In this document: positions 44,601 to 54,833 of the stretch, piece by piece
Numbering within the stretch: the first letter of the stretch is position 1
How the letters are laid out: each line of letters opens with the position of its first letter
Origin: Paenibacillus alvei DSM 29
Lineage (GTDB): Bacteria > Bacillota > Bacilli > Paenibacillales > Paenibacillaceae
DNA length: 64,000 nt
Assembly (NCBI RefSeq): GCF_000293805.1
Contig: NZ_AMBZ01000006.1
Span: 1 to 64,000, forward strand
Reading direction: 5' to 3'
The notes under the pieces: generated by a model
What the model was told of the DNA's origin: nothing
The model's input: only the letters and a program-made list of their open reading frames with translations
Databases searched by the model: none
Position numbers and translations under genes: made by a program

Positions 44601-45761
44601 TCATCTAAAGCGATACTGCTCCGACATTCCGTAGGAAAGCGTCAAAACGCCGCCGTCCTTCACCAAATCCGCTCCCTGCTCCCTCGCTTGGCAAATCACG
44701 TTGTAAATAGAGCTGACACTTATGTATTGCTTATATACGTCATCATCAAATTCTCCCGTTCGAAAGCCTTCAAACAATGCATTTGAAATCATCGAATAGC
44801 TGGCAAATTGAGTCCGGTATACATTGAAAGACTCCTCTCCCCTGTACAAAAGCAATTCTTCGTTATAACAAAGCATATCGAAGGCATGCTCTGCACAGAT
44901 TTCAGGTAAAAAGGAGTATAACTCCTGAGCTAAATCGCTATCCTGCAATCGCTCGGCTAATATATCTGTGAAATTATCGTACTTCTCCTGCGTATCGCAC
45001 TCCATAAAGAGGCGAACCGCTGTATGCGTCGCCTCCGCAACATGCTCGGGAGAATAAGGATACGGTGTATATGTTTCCTCCGACTGCAACAAGAAAATAA
45101 ACTGCTTTTGTGATGCAAAACCTTCCACCTGCCACTTGCTTGCGATCTCCGCTACGATTTGTCCTAGCTCGGGGCTCGGAATATCATTAATGCGACACTC
45201 GCCGGTAATGTCGTCCTCGTGCTTCGCAGCATAAATTTTGATATAGCAAAGCTTTTGATCACCGATCCGCTTTGCGATTTCGTCCTTAAGCGTTTCCCAG
45301 TATGGGGACTCTTCCATTTCAGGCGACGACTCTCCCAAACCGACGATATTGCTCTTATAAGCCTTCCAGTGATGCACCGTGTCTCCGTATGTCGAATGCA
45401 GCGTCTCGGGATTTCGATCCTGCTCCATGGAGGCGATTCCCTCCATAAAGGAAAAGGCAAAGCCGCCTATCGCCGTACCAAATGCATTTTTCAAGCTGCT
45501 GCCGATACCAGCCGTCGTTTCATATATATCACGATCCCACTTAGGCGAGCTTACTTGAAATTGAAGCATAACAGTCTGATCCGTCCACTTCGCCACATGC
45601 GGGCGTATCGTAAGCTCCCATTCTGGGATAACGATGCAGTCCCCCTCTACCATTTCCTCTGCCTCAAAGATTCCTCTCATCCCATGATGAAGCAAAAAAT
45701 GCGCAGGGTCATCAATCTTTTCGTCTTCCCAATCCATTGTTTGTTCTTGTTCGCGAGTCAT
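44601..45761 (-). CDS. Hypothetical protein, possibly DUF6348-like
   Basis: This 386-residue soluble acidic protein has no signal peptide. Its N-terminal part (LLHHGMRGIFEAEEMVEGDCIVIPEWELTIRPHVAKW, IYETTAGIGSSLKNAFGTAIGGFAFSFMEGI) resembles, by eye, DUF6348 proteins (uncharacterised), in which a short polypeptide-binding-like core is followed by an Ala/Gly-rich helix. The second half is helical with several Cys (ECDTQEKYD, EICAEHAFDMLCYN). No catalytic motif is recognised. It is downstream of nothing obvious; the glycosidase genes run the same way but have their own terminator. Confidence 0.65.
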   Translation of the reverse strand: MTREQEQTMDWEDEKIDDPAHFLLHHGMRGIFEAEEMVEGDCIVIPEWELTIRPHVAKWTDQTVMLQFQVSSPKWDRDIYETTAGIGSSLKNAFGTAIGGFAFSFMEGIASMEQDRNPETLHSTYGDTVHHWKAYKSNIVGLGESSPEMEESPYWETLKDEIAKRIGDQKLCYIKIYAAKHEDDITGECRINDIPSPELGQIVAEIASKWQVEGFASQKQFIFLLQSEETYTPYPYSPEHVAEATHTAVRLFMECDTQEKYDNFTDILAERLQDSDLAQELYSFLPEICAEHAFDMLCYNEELLLYRGEESFNVYRTQFASYSMISNALFEGFRTGEFDDDVYKQYISVSSIYNVICQAREQGADLVKDGGVLTLSYGMSEQYRFR

Positions 45762-45850
45762 GTTGCCGCTCCTCTCTATAATACCTGCTACTATGTCTTA
45801 CAATACCATAAAAAAGAATACTATATTTTGACGAAGGCAAGATAAATACG

Positions 45851-45882
45851 AAAAAAAGACAGCATCATCGCCGACACTGTCT
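45851..45882 (-). terminator. Terminator of the glycosidase operon
   Basis: On the minus strand AGACAG (45882-45877) and CTGTCT (45862-45857) enclose a 14-base loop, followed by T at 45857-45851. Confidence 0.7.
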
Positions 45883-45895
45883 CCTCTCTTGCCGT

Positions 45896-48205
45896 TTATA
45901 GTGAACTGGTGCTAAAAACTATTGTAGACTGCTTCTTCTTGTAGGTTCGCGTACGTTCATCTTCAACAAGTCCGCTCCAGTTCAAGCCGTATCCAAAATC
46001 ATAGACATTGTTCTCCGTATCAACATGACACTCCATGTCATGCGCCACATCCTCGAATTGCGATTCGACGGTCGCCATGTTTGCCGGCATTTGCATCGGC
46101 AATCGTCCAGATGGTTCAGCAGTTCCCGTCAATATATCGAGAATGGCTTGATCCTGGACGCCGAAATGGGCGATGATTCCATCGACATGTGATTCGAACT
46201 CTCCCACGATCATAGGCGTAGATAATGAAAGCGAGACTATGACGGGCTTCCCCTTCATTTTCTCTGCCGTGTCCATAACGGCATCCAAATCTGATTCGTT
46301 ATGCGTTGTCACGGTTTTCCCTAGATAAGTTCGGTTCAGAACCTCATCTGGGCGCGCATCCCCTGCAAGGCTTTGTTTGCGAGCATGTTCAGCGGTGTAC
46401 GGCTTGTACTGCAAACTGATAGGGACATATCCATTCCCGCCGTTGTCCGCATCTTCTTGACTATAACCGGTTCCCGACTTCGGACTGCTCATAAAGACAA
46501 GGCCAAAATCGGCTTCATCCGGGTTATCCGTTACCTTGAAGTATTTAGCAACAACCTCCATATTCACGGGATACTCAACCGTCTCCGGCGTTGGATTGCC
46601 AAACCAATCCTTCCCTGCCGGCATATGCCGTTTTGGAATATAAACCGTGCTTTGACGCGGCAGAGGAAGGATTTGCTGCTTATTCTTCAACATGACGATC
46701 GATTTCAGTTGCGCTTCATAACCGGCCTGCATATAGCTCGGGTTCCCGACGATATGCGCACTTTCTTCCACATCCAAGTATGGATTTTCGAACAGGCCGA
46801 GACGGAAGATGTTCTTCAAGAGGCGCACGGCTGATTGCTCGAAGCGGTTTCGCATATACGTTTCACCATGCTCCGCAACACCCATTCGATACGCTTCCAG
46901 TACAGGTTCGATTTCGTTGTTGCCGCCAAATTGATCGACGCCTGCCATGATCAGCTTATAATGGCGCTCCGCAACGGACAGCTCCTCCACCCCCCATGGT
47001 TTGCCCGACAGGAAGGTATCCTTGCCTCCCGATTCGTCGGCCGTAATCAGCCAATCGGTGCAGACGACGCCGTCATAGCCGTATCGTTCGCGAAGCAGAT
47101 CTCGAATCAGGTGCGAGCTGTACGAGTTGCCGACATTCTCCCCGTTCACGGTATCCTGGTTAACGGAGATCGTGTAATACGGCATCACGGCTGAAGCCTT
47201 GCCTGTACGGCCATGCAATCGAAATGCGCCTTCAGAGAAAGGCTTAATGTGTTCCGCAAAGTTATTTCCCGGATATACCGCGTACTTTCCGCAGCCGTAA
47301 TGAGCGTCCCGTCCGCCTTCGCCCGAACCGCCGCCCGGCCAATGCTTTACCATCGCATTGACACTGTCATAACCCCAACCGTCCGCAAGCTCTGATTCAC
47401 CCGACGAGGTTTGGAACCCGTCAATATAAGCACGCGCCATGTCCGTCGCCAATCGGGTATCCTCACCGAACGTACCGTTGAAGCGGAACCAGCGCGGGTC
47501 GGTAGCGATGTCAATTTGCGGGGACAAGGCGGTCGTCAGCCCCAGCGCCCGATATTCCTTAGCCGCGATTTCGCCGAACTTGCGCGTCAATGCCGGGTCG
47601 AACGTTGCCGCCAGCCCGAGAGGCTCCGGCCACATGGAGATTGCCCCGCCTGCTCCAGCATTGAATTCGGAGCTGGAGTCCGAGCTGTGCCGCGGATCCG
47701 AGCTGTTGTTCGCCGGAATGCCGAGCCCCGTGCTTTCTGCGAAAGCTTGAACCAAATTGCTCCACCGGGCAGCCACTTCCGGAGTTTCCACATTCGTCAC
47801 GAGAATATGGCGCAAATGATCCTCCGAGAGAAATTTCATTTGCTCGTCCGTCAATTCCCAAGGCTTCGCTCCGCTATCTTCATACGATTTCCCGCCGTAT
47901 GTGCTGGCGAACCATCCGCCGCTCGCTGCCGGAACGGATTGGTGCCTGCTGTATAGCATCAATCCCGCGATTTGCTCAATCGTCATCTTGGAAGCAAGAT
48001 CCCGCGCCCGCTCCTCCGGAGACAGGCGCCAGTCTTCATACTTGTCAAGCTTGCCATCTTTGTTCAAATCCTTGAAAAAGTATCCGTCTTGTTCCAAAAT
48101 CGTTACGCCCGAATGCATGCAATATCCGAGCTTTGGGCCGCCGTCGTTCTGAATATATGAAATAGCATTTCCATGTTGATGAGCCATTGTTTCTATATCT
48201 TTCAT
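45896..48205 (-). CDS. Glycoside hydrolase family 3 protein (beta-glucosidase type)
   Basis: From ATG 48205 (MKDIETMAHQHGN; AGGAGAGG upstream) this ~769-residue enzyme has no signal peptide. It shows the GH3 N-terminal barrel: SPQIDIATDPRWFRFNGTFGEDT, MVKHWPGGGSGEGGRDAHYG, and the nucleophile Asp in GYDGVVCTDWLI. The C-terminal sandwich is LKSIVMLKNKQQILPLP...FESHVDGIIAHFG. A short EF-hand-like DLNKDGKLDKYEDW loop near residue 55 may bind calcium. It likely hydrolyses imported oligosaccharides in the cytoplasm. It is the last gene of the locus with a second GH3, an MFS transporter and the AraC-GH39 protein. Confidence 0.88.
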   Translation of the reverse strand: MKDIETMAHQHGNAISYIQNDGGPKLGYCMHSGVTILEQDGYFFKDLNKDGKLDKYEDWRLSPEERARDLASKMTIEQIAGLMLYSRHQSVPAASGGWFASTYGGKSYEDSGAKPWELTDEQMKFLSEDHLRHILVTNVETPEVAARWSNLVQAFAESTGLGIPANNSSDPRHSSDSSSEFNAGAGGAISMWPEPLGLAATFDPALTRKFGEIAAKEYRALGLTTALSPQIDIATDPRWFRFNGTFGEDTRLATDMARAYIDGFQTSSGESELADGWGYDSVNAMVKHWPGGGSGEGGRDAHYGCGKYAVYPGNNFAEHIKPFSEGAFRLHGRTGKASAVMPYYTISVNQDTVNGENVGNSYSSHLIRDLLRERYGYDGVVCTDWLITADESGGKDTFLSGKPWGVEELSVAERHYKLIMAGVDQFGGNNEIEPVLEAYRMGVAEHGETYMRNRFEQSAVRLLKNIFRLGLFENPYLDVEESAHIVGNPSYMQAGYEAQLKSIVMLKNKQQILPLPRQSTVYIPKRHMPAGKDWFGNPTPETVEYPVNMEVVAKYFKVTDNPDEADFGLVFMSSPKSGTGYSQEDADNGGNGYVPISLQYKPYTAEHARKQSLAGDARPDEVLNRTYLGKTVTTHNESDLDAVMDTAEKMKGKPVIVSLSLSTPMIVGEFESHVDGIIAHFGVQDQAILDILTGTAEPSGRLPMQMPANMATVESQFEDVAHDMECHVDTENNVYDFGYGLNWSGLVEDERTRTYKKKQSTIVFSTSSL

Positions 48206-48282
48206 GTATCCGATTCCTCTCCTATCCCCATGCGATTTTCTATATTTGATTCCACCGCTGCTAAGCAAGCATCCACAGGGAT

Positions 48283-50597
48283 TTATTTCGTCGAAGCGTT
48301 CTTTAACCCTAAGGTCTCATTCAGTTGTCCAATTATCTGATTCAGCTGAGCATCCGTCATGCCGCTCCCCAGCATTCCTGTCAGAGAGCGAATTCCATCA
48401 TATTTCTTCCATTCTTTCATAGCTTTCAGCAGTTGTGCGATGCCCTCATCGCCCATGCCCTCTGCGAAGACGGCTCCCATGTGCTCCAAGCTCGCCATGC
48501 TCTCCTTCATCGCATCTTTGGCAAATTGAGTCGTAGCCGGAATTGCCAGCAGCTCATGAAATTTCGTATTTCGGGTTACCTTCGAGAATGGAATTTCCGT
48601 CGAACGGACATGAATGCTTGCCGATAACGGCGTGTCTGCGGATGACGGACCGACTACGATTTCATAATCGCCCGTTTCAGCGAACCAATCATGGATATCG
48701 GTATTGAAGTAAGCGAAGGATCGTTTATTGAGCGTAAAGCTCACCGTCGTTGCCTCGCCTGCTTCTAGACTGACCTTCGCAAAGCCCCTCAACTCCTTTA
48801 CCGGACGGACTACAGAGCTTTCCGAAGGCTTGACGTATAGCTGCACAATTTCTTTTCCGGCACGGCTGCCTGTATTGCGCACGGTTACAGTTGCGGTCAC
48901 GGTATCCGTATCCTTCATGCTCTGTTTGTCGATATGGATCCGTTCATACGCGAACGTCGTATAACTCAGTCCATGGCCGAATGGAAATAGCGGTTTTTCT
49001 TTTTCGCTTCATAGTAACGGTAACCGACAAAAATGCCTTCGCCGTAGAATACTTCGTTTTTGCCGCCAGGAAAGTTTAGATAAGACGGTGTCTGCTCCAA
49101 TGATGAAGGGAACGTTTCCGCAAGTTTGCCGCTCGGGTTCACGAAACCGTAGAGCACGTCCGCCGCCGCGCTGCCTGTTGCTTGTCCACCCAAATAACCT
49201 TCGAGCACAGCCTTCACCTTGTTCAGCCACGGCATTGCGATCGGCGAGCCATTGGACAAAACAACGACCGTGTTCGGCTGCACGGCTGCTACACGTTCGA
49301 TTAACGCACACTGCGAAGCCGGCATATTAAGATGCGTGCGATCCAGCCCTTCCGACTCGAACGCATCCGGCAAGCCTGCAAAAATGATGGCGACATCCTG
49401 TTGCGCCGCGATCGATTCGGCCTCCGCAATCATTGCTTCATCGACGACATCCTCCATCAGAGAATACCCTGGCGCATACGCCACTCCCCTTTCGGCTAGC
49501 GCAGATATCGCATCCAGCGCTGCATCCAGACGCGTAGGCGTTATATGCGAGCTTCCCCCACCCTGATAACGAGGAGTTGCGGCAAATGCTCCGATCACGG
49601 CAATAGATTGCTTGGTGTTGAGCGGCAGCAATGCATTGTCATTTTTAAGCAGCACCATGCACTCACCTGCCGCTCTCCGTGCCAGTTCATGATGCGCTTC
49701 CTTATCGTAAATGAAGCCTTCTTTCCTATTGTCGATCGTATGCAAGATAACCTTCAGCAGCCGTTCCACTGCATCATCCAACACGCTTTCTTCCAGCTCG
49801 CCGGAGCGGATAGTATCCACGATCATCTGATCGCGTTCCGGACCAGCGTAAGGCATTTCTAGCTCTAGACCTGCCTTCAATCCTTTCATCCGCTCATTAA
49901 TGGCTCCCCAATCCGTCATGACAAAACCCTCGTGATTCCATCTTTCCTTCAATATCTCTGTAAGCAGATACGGATTTTCCGAACAGAAATCGCCGTTAAC
50001 CAGGTTGTAGGCACACATGACCGTCCACGCCTTAGCGTCGATGATCGGCCCTTCGAAACTGCGCAAATAAATTTCATTCAATGTTCGTTCGTCGACGACC
50101 GCGTTAATGGAATTGCGCAGTGTCTCTTGGTTGTTGGCTGCAAAATGCTTGACTGAGGTTCCGACCCCCTGTCCTTGTACGCCCAATACATGATGGGTTC
50201 CCATTTCCGATGAGAGGTACGGGTCTTCGGAAAAATATTCAAAGTTGCGTCCACAAAGCGGAGAACGTTTAATATTAACAGCCGGCCCGAGAATAATGTG
50301 AACGCCCTCGGCTTGGCATTCCTCTCCAAGCGCTTGACCTACCTCTTCAATCAATTGTCTGTCCCAAGAAGAGGCAAGACCTGCTCCGCTTGGAAAGCAT
50401 GTCGACGGTACCGTTTTGCTCGACATGTCCGCAGGATCGGCTTGTTTGCGAAGTCCATGCGGTCCGTCCGTCAGGACGATGGATGGGATGCCGAGGCGTT
50501 CTACTGCTTTGGTCTGCCACATGTTCAGCCCCGAACAAAGGCTTGCTTTTTCTTCGAGCGTCATTTGCTTCATGATGTCGTGTACATTTCTATTCAT
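48283..50597 (-). pseudogene. GH3 beta-glucosidase with fibronectin-III-like C-terminus, split by a frameshift
   Basis: ATG 50597 overlaps the stop of the MFS gene (ATGAATAG) and has GGGAGG upstream. The first frame contains the GH3 barrel ([32 protein letters not shown], nucleophile in [13 protein letters not shown]) and sandwich, ending [16 protein letters not shown]. Adding one A to the run at 48994-48998 gives [18 protein letters not shown]. This joins the second frame with the Fn3-like domain (VTVRNTGSRAGKEIVQLYVKPSESS) and a ~100-residue helical C-terminal extension. The intact product of ~800 residues matches the usual beta-glucosidase size with Fn3. It is translationally coupled to the sugar transporter. 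A read error is likely. Confidence 0.85.
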
Positions 50598-51903
50598 GCG
50601 ATAAACCTCCCATTTGCGGTGCTGTAATGTGATTATCTGTTTGTATGCGACCATTCGAACTTCCGACTTCAGGCAATGGCTTAACGGCAAGCATGCCGAG
50701 CACCACGCAAATCGCTAATACAATGTAGAAAAACGTCCAGCCCCCCACTCCTAGCAGCAGCGGCGCAATCGCAGGCACAATGGACTGCGGCAGTGCATTC
50801 GCAACGTTCATCAGGCCGAAGTCCTTGGCGGCATCTTCTTTTCGCGGCAGAATCCGAGCGACCAATGCCATATCGACGGCGCTAAAGCAGCCGAAGCCCA
50901 GGCCGATAATAGCGGACGCGATTATATAAGCGGTATACTCCGGAATGAAGGCGTACAACAGTATGCCTACGACCATGATGAAAGCCGAACCATACAAGAA
51001 CGGTTTCTGTTTCTTGAATTTATCGGACAGAATGCCGCCTACAATGCTGGTAGCAGCCGAAGCGATCAAGCAGACAATATTGAGCGTCCCGACGCTGTTC
51101 GTTGCTTGACTTTCCGTGTAACCCATCCGGTTCACGAGCATGACCGTAAGGTATAACGTGCTGCAATAACCCATCATAAGCAGGAATTTCGAGATGATTG
51201 CCCACGTAAATGCAGGGAATTTCCTTGGGCTGGGATAAATTTTGCTTATTTTCTCGCCGAACGTTTCTTTTCGTTTTTCGGTCTGGATAATCTCAACCTT
51301 CCCGTCGCGAATGACGAATAAACTTATGATCGGACCAACGATGCCGATGATGGAGAGCGACAACCACTTTACGTCAGAGGTTGCGCCGTTCATGAGAATC
51401 ATGAGCACCATGCCGATGCATACGGCAGCAGGCAGGATAAGTCCGACGATCCCTGAAATCGTACCCTGTCTTTCTTCCTTGACCTGATCCGGAATGAGTG
51501 CCGTATAAGCAGCCATGCCAAAATTAAAAAATAGTTGAGCGATCGCCCAGCCGATCATCACTTGCCACACTTCCGTCGCATACCCGACCCAGAATAAGGC
51601 GGCACAGCCGACAAGCGGCCCAATGAGCATCCAAGTGCGCCGCCGGCCGAAAGCGTTGTTCGACCGATCGCTAAGCGCCCCGCCCAACGGGTTGCCGATC
51701 AAGGCAAAAAACGCGCCCACTCCGGCAATCAGCCCATAAGATGATGTGTATCCATTCGGATCGATCTCTATCATCTTAAAGGTTAACAGCAGCATGGCGG
51801 GGGTCATGAGTCCAAGCATCATGCAGCCGTATCCGAGTATAATTCCAAACGTTAATCTGCCTAGCGGGGTTCTGACTTGCCCTTTTACTCTTGGTTCAGT
51901 CAT
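50590..51903 (-). CDS. MFS sugar transporter (GPH/SLC45-like)
   Basis: This 437-residue protein has 12 predicted membrane helices and the MFS loop motif [18 protein letters not shown] between helices 2 and 3, a form typical of the glycoside-pentoside-hexuronide type of sugar:cation symporters. It is first in an operon with two GH3 glucosidases, the first overlapping its stop codon, so it probably imports the oligosaccharide they degrade. A consensus cre site lies at its promoter (51926-51939), predicting catabolite repression by CcpA. The AraC-GH39 gene upstream is the candidate activator. Confidence 0.88.
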   Translation of the reverse strand: MTEPRVKGQVRTPLGRLTFGIILGYGCMMLGLMTPAMLLLTFKMIEIDPNGYTSSYGLIAGVGAFFALIGNPLGGALSDRSNNAFGRRRTWMLIGPLVGCAALFWVGYATEVWQVMIGWAIAQLFFNFGMAAYTALIPDQVKEERQGTISGIVGLILPAAVCIGMVLMILMNGATSDVKWLSLSIIGIVGPIISLFVIRDGKVEIIQTEKRKETFGEKISKIYPSPRKFPAFTWAIISKFLLMMGYCSTLYLTVMLVNRMGYTESQATNSVGTLNIVCLIASAATSIVGGILSDKFKKQKPFLYGSAFIMVVGILLYAFIPEYTAYIIASAIIGLGFGCFSAVDMALVARILPRKEDAAKDFGLMNVANALPQSIVPAIAPLLLGVGGWTFFYIVLAICVVLGMLAVKPLPEVGSSNGRIQTDNHITAPQMGGLSHE

Positions 51904-51925
51904 GTTATTGCCTCCTAGAGATGTT

Positions 51926-51951
51926 TGAAATCGCTTACATAAATCATTATA
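51926..51951 (-). promoter_or_regulatory. cre site and -10 element of the sugar-transporter operon
   Basis: TGTAAGCGATTTCA (minus strand, 51939-51926) fits the Bacillus cre consensus TGWAANCGNTNWCA at every defined position. It lies 6 bp after TATAAT (51951-51946), so it would cover the start of transcription, where CcpA binding represses. Confidence 0.75.
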
Positions 51952-51953
51952 AA

Positions 51954-51985
51954 GAAAACCACCGGCTTCAGGCAGGTGGCTTTTT
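51954..51985 (-). terminator. Terminator of the AraC-GH39 gene
   Basis: CCACC (51959-51963) and GGTGG (51975-51979) flank a GC-rich loop. T-tails lie on both sides, between the GH39 stop and the next promoter. Confidence 0.55.
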
Positions 51986-52069
51986 GCAGACTTTTATAGC
52001 TATTTTTAATGTCTTTTTTGGTAACGCTGTCATGAGATATGCCGCGCAGGTTAAAAATGAACACTAACA

Positions 52070-54598
52070 TCAGTAAATCGAACGAAGTTCCATAAATTCT
52101 ACGCCATGAGGCTCCAATACGGAGATATGGTTTATCGAGCCGCCGTCGATATCTATTTGCCGCACCTCCAACCGCGGTCGAGAGCCGGCCTTCAGATATT
52201 CGATATCATCGGATGTGAGCGATTCGGGCGCCCCCATCCCTACCCAACGGTCGTAGCTGCTTCCATTGTTCCGATCGAGCGCATAGGTCGTCATTCGGTA
52301 TTTCCCGCTCGGTATTCCTTTCATAACAATGCTAAGTTTGATCGTTTTCTCATCTTTGAAGCCATTGTATCGGTTCGTCATATCGATGAAGGATGTATCT
52401 CCCAGCGCGTATAGGTCATCGAAATGGCAATAATTGAAGGTAAGGACTTGATACCCGCCCCGCCCTGCTGTTACGGCATACCCATTTCCGCGTGCAATGA
52501 GACGTTCCCCCAGCTTCGATAGCAGCTCGTATGCAATGAGGCCCGCCTTCGGAATGCCGAATTGAGCGATCAGACCGAGTCCCCCATGGAATATGTGCGG
52601 CGAGGCCGCTGTCTCCTCGATGTTGTCGCTCAGTACCCAATAGCCGAAACCGTTAATGCTGTCCAAATTATCAATAACATTTTTGACAATATAGGCGGCC
52701 TTATATAGGGTGTCATTGGTTAATTCCCGATGATAGGCAGTAGAATTCCATTCCGTAATGTACAGTTTTTTGTCGGTTAGCCCTTGCTCGGCCAGCAATC
52801 GCTTTTCCCGAGATAGCATGTCCCGCAGGTAATCCGGATTGGACGATATCCCCCTGAATTCCTCCAGCAGCTTGCGATAAGTCTGCAATGGACACCGTTG
52901 ATCCAACTGCTCCTTGCTGCGAATATCCTCCAGATTGTCATGCGGATAAAAATGTAGCGGAATAAAATCAGGCAAGCAGTCATGTTCCCTGCAGTATGCA
53001 AAAAAGACATCGTTCAGCTCGTTCGAGCGAAAAGTAATAATGCGGCCGGGGGCGCCTATTTGCAGCTGAGAAGATATGCCCTTCAGCGTCCGGTAAGTAC
53101 GCATGTACAATTCTAAATACTCGGTTATGGTTCCCGGCCAGAATGCCAGCAACTCAGGCTCGTTCCAAAATTCAAACTTCCAGCTTGCCACCTCTTCGAA
53201 CCCGTAACGATTCATGCAATGGCGCAGGAATCGTTCGACGAGCTCGCACCATATAGCGTTCGACTTCGGAGGGCTAACACAGCTCTTTTTATAAAATACC
53301 GTTTTGCTCGGGTTGGCCGCCAAAAGAGATGGCATAAATCCAAGCTCTACAAACGGCTTCAAACCAATGGATAGTAAAAAGTCGAAAAGCTGGTCGACAA
53401 ATCTGAAATTATAGTGAACCCTGCCCGCATCATCCTCGTCGTAAACCATCATTTCGTCGTCGAATATGCCGTGAAAACGCAAATGTCGAAAAGGACATAC
53501 GCGTTGAATGTGACGCAAATGCTCCTGTACATCCGCATGAAGTCCTTCTTTGGCTTTTCCGATCGTAATCAGGTTTTTCCATGTATGCTGGACAGGACGA
53601 CCCAGAGCGGATGCATCCACCTCGTAGGTCTCATGCTCTACCTTGCGTATTTCTGCTGTACCAATGGACGGAGTGCGCCGCAAATATTGATTAATAATCC
53701 CAAGGGCATTTGATTGATTAAATGATAAATAGTTTGATGAAAGAGGCTTCTCTTTATTTCCCGTATGCGGCCGATATTGTTTGCGATAATCGCTCGGAGT
53801 CATACGATATTTCTGTTTGAAGGCGGCATAAAAGGACTTCGCATTTGGAAAGCCGTGCATCATGGCGATATCCGCTATTGGCGCATCATCATTGCGGAGC
53901 AGCTCCTCGACCGCGTTTTTCAAGCGTATGCTGGTTAAGTAAGACTGAAAGTTCACGCCGATATTATCGCCGAAAAATCTGGAAAGATAGGGTACTGACA
54001 AATATTCTCTCTCTGCAATCGCCTGAAGTGTTATCGGCTCTTGGTAATGCTCGTCAATGAACGTAATGATCCGCAGCATGCGTTCCATATACTTCTCATT
54101 TATTTTCCCTTCCAAGACAGGACGTTTGAACTGCTTGATTAGAATGGAGAATACGCCAAGCATGCATATTTGCATATCAAGCTGGTACCCCTCGCCCTTC
54201 TTATATTTCAACTGAACCATTTCCGCCAGGCATTGGCGAAGACGATCCAGAGCGGACTTCTGTTCCTTGCTTGCGCTATGCGAATAACACGCGAAATTGA
54301 TGCCTTCTATCCCGTTTATATTCTCCTTTATATATTTTAGCGGAATAAGGAACGTGGCAATGATGTTCACGCCAAGCCCGATGACTTCATGTACATGACA
54401 TTGATTGATCACCAATACATCGCCTTCCGATAAAGAATATTGTTGATCGTGCAAAGTCACCTCCAGGTTGCCTTGCAGCACGAATATGATTTCAATGCTG
54501 TTGTGCCAGTGATTGGGCACATAATTCACGCTGTGCAATGAAACGTCGAAGGGCAATGCCTCGTCCGTTTCAATGAGTTCGTATATCGGATTGCTCAT
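52070..54598 (-). CDS. AraC-type regulator fused to a GH39 glycoside hydrolase domain
   Basis: From ATG 54598 (MSNPIYELIE; GGAGGAGA upstream) this ~842-residue cytoplasmic protein has three parts. Residues ~10-95 form a cupin sensor (HWHNSIEIIFVLQGNLEVTL...VLVINQCHVHEV). Residues ~175-275 form two AraC HTH motifs (TLQAIAEREYLSVPYLSRFF, IADIAMMHGFPNAKSFYAAFK). Residues ~320-760 form a GH39 beta-xylosidase-like barrel in which the acid/base Glu (FEFWNEPE) and the nucleophile Glu (YITEWNS) are both kept, followed by a beta-sandwich. Such fusions occur in Paenibacillus beside carbohydrate loci. The enzyme domain may sense or trim the inducer. It lies just upstream of the MFS-GH3 operon and likely activates it. 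Confidence 0.88.
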   Translation of the reverse strand: MSNPIYELIETDEALPFDVSLHSVNYVPNHWHNSIEIIFVLQGNLEVTLHDQQYSLSEGDVLVINQCHVHEVIGLGVNIIATFLIPLKYIKENINGIEGINFACYSHSASKEQKSALDRLRQCLAEMVQLKYKKGEGYQLDMQICMLGVFSILIKQFKRPVLEGKINEKYMERMLRIITFIDEHYQEPITLQAIAEREYLSVPYLSRFFGDNIGVNFQSYLTSIRLKNAVEELLRNDDAPIADIAMMHGFPNAKSFYAAFKQKYRMTPSDYRKQYRPHTGNKEKPLSSNYLSFNQSNALGIINQYLRRTPSIGTAEIRKVEHETYEVDASALGRPVQHTWKNLITIGKAKEGLHADVQEHLRHIQRVCPFRHLRFHGIFDDEMMVYDEDDAGRVHYNFRFVDQLFDFLLSIGLKPFVELGFMPSLLAANPSKTVFYKKSCVSPPKSNAIWCELVERFLRHCMNRYGFEEVASWKFEFWNEPELLAFWPGTITEYLELYMRTYRTLKGISSQLQIGAPGRIITFRSNELNDVFFAYCREHDCLPDFIPLHFYPHDNLEDIRSKEQLDQRCPLQTYRKLLEEFRGISSNPDYLRDMLSREKRLLAEQGLTDKKLYITEWNSTAYHRELTNDTLYKAAYIVKNVIDNLDSINGFGYWVLSDNIEETAASPHIFHGGLGLIAQFGIPKAGLIAYELLSKLGERLIARGNGYAVTAGRGGYQVLTFNYCHFDDLYALGDTSFIDMTNRYNGFKDEKTIKLSIVMKGIPSGKYRMTTYALDRNNGSSYDRWVGMGAPESLTSDDIEYLKAGSRPRLEVRQIDIDGGSINHISVLEPHGVEFMELRSIY

Positions 54599-54751
54599 CG
54601 ATGTCTCCTCCATTGCTTTCGCTTTGAGCTAAATCTCATTCTTCATTCTATATTCTTTATTTTATAGAAAATCAGATGCAAATAAAAATCGTGTTCTAAC
54701 ATACACACAATATTGATTCATCCCTATCGATCACTTCCTGACAGGCATAAT

Positions 54752-54784
54752 AAAAAGCGACTTCCCCATAAAGAAGTCGCTTTT
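54752..54784. terminator. Strong bidirectional terminator
   Basis: AAAAAGCGACTTC (54752-54764) pairs with GAAGTCGCTTTT (54773-54784). It ends the SDR gene at 54834 on the minus strand. Confidence 0.85.
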
Positions 54785-54833
54785 GTATACGTCCAACAGT
54801 TTTTAATTTCCATGATCAGCAGGGTATGATGTC

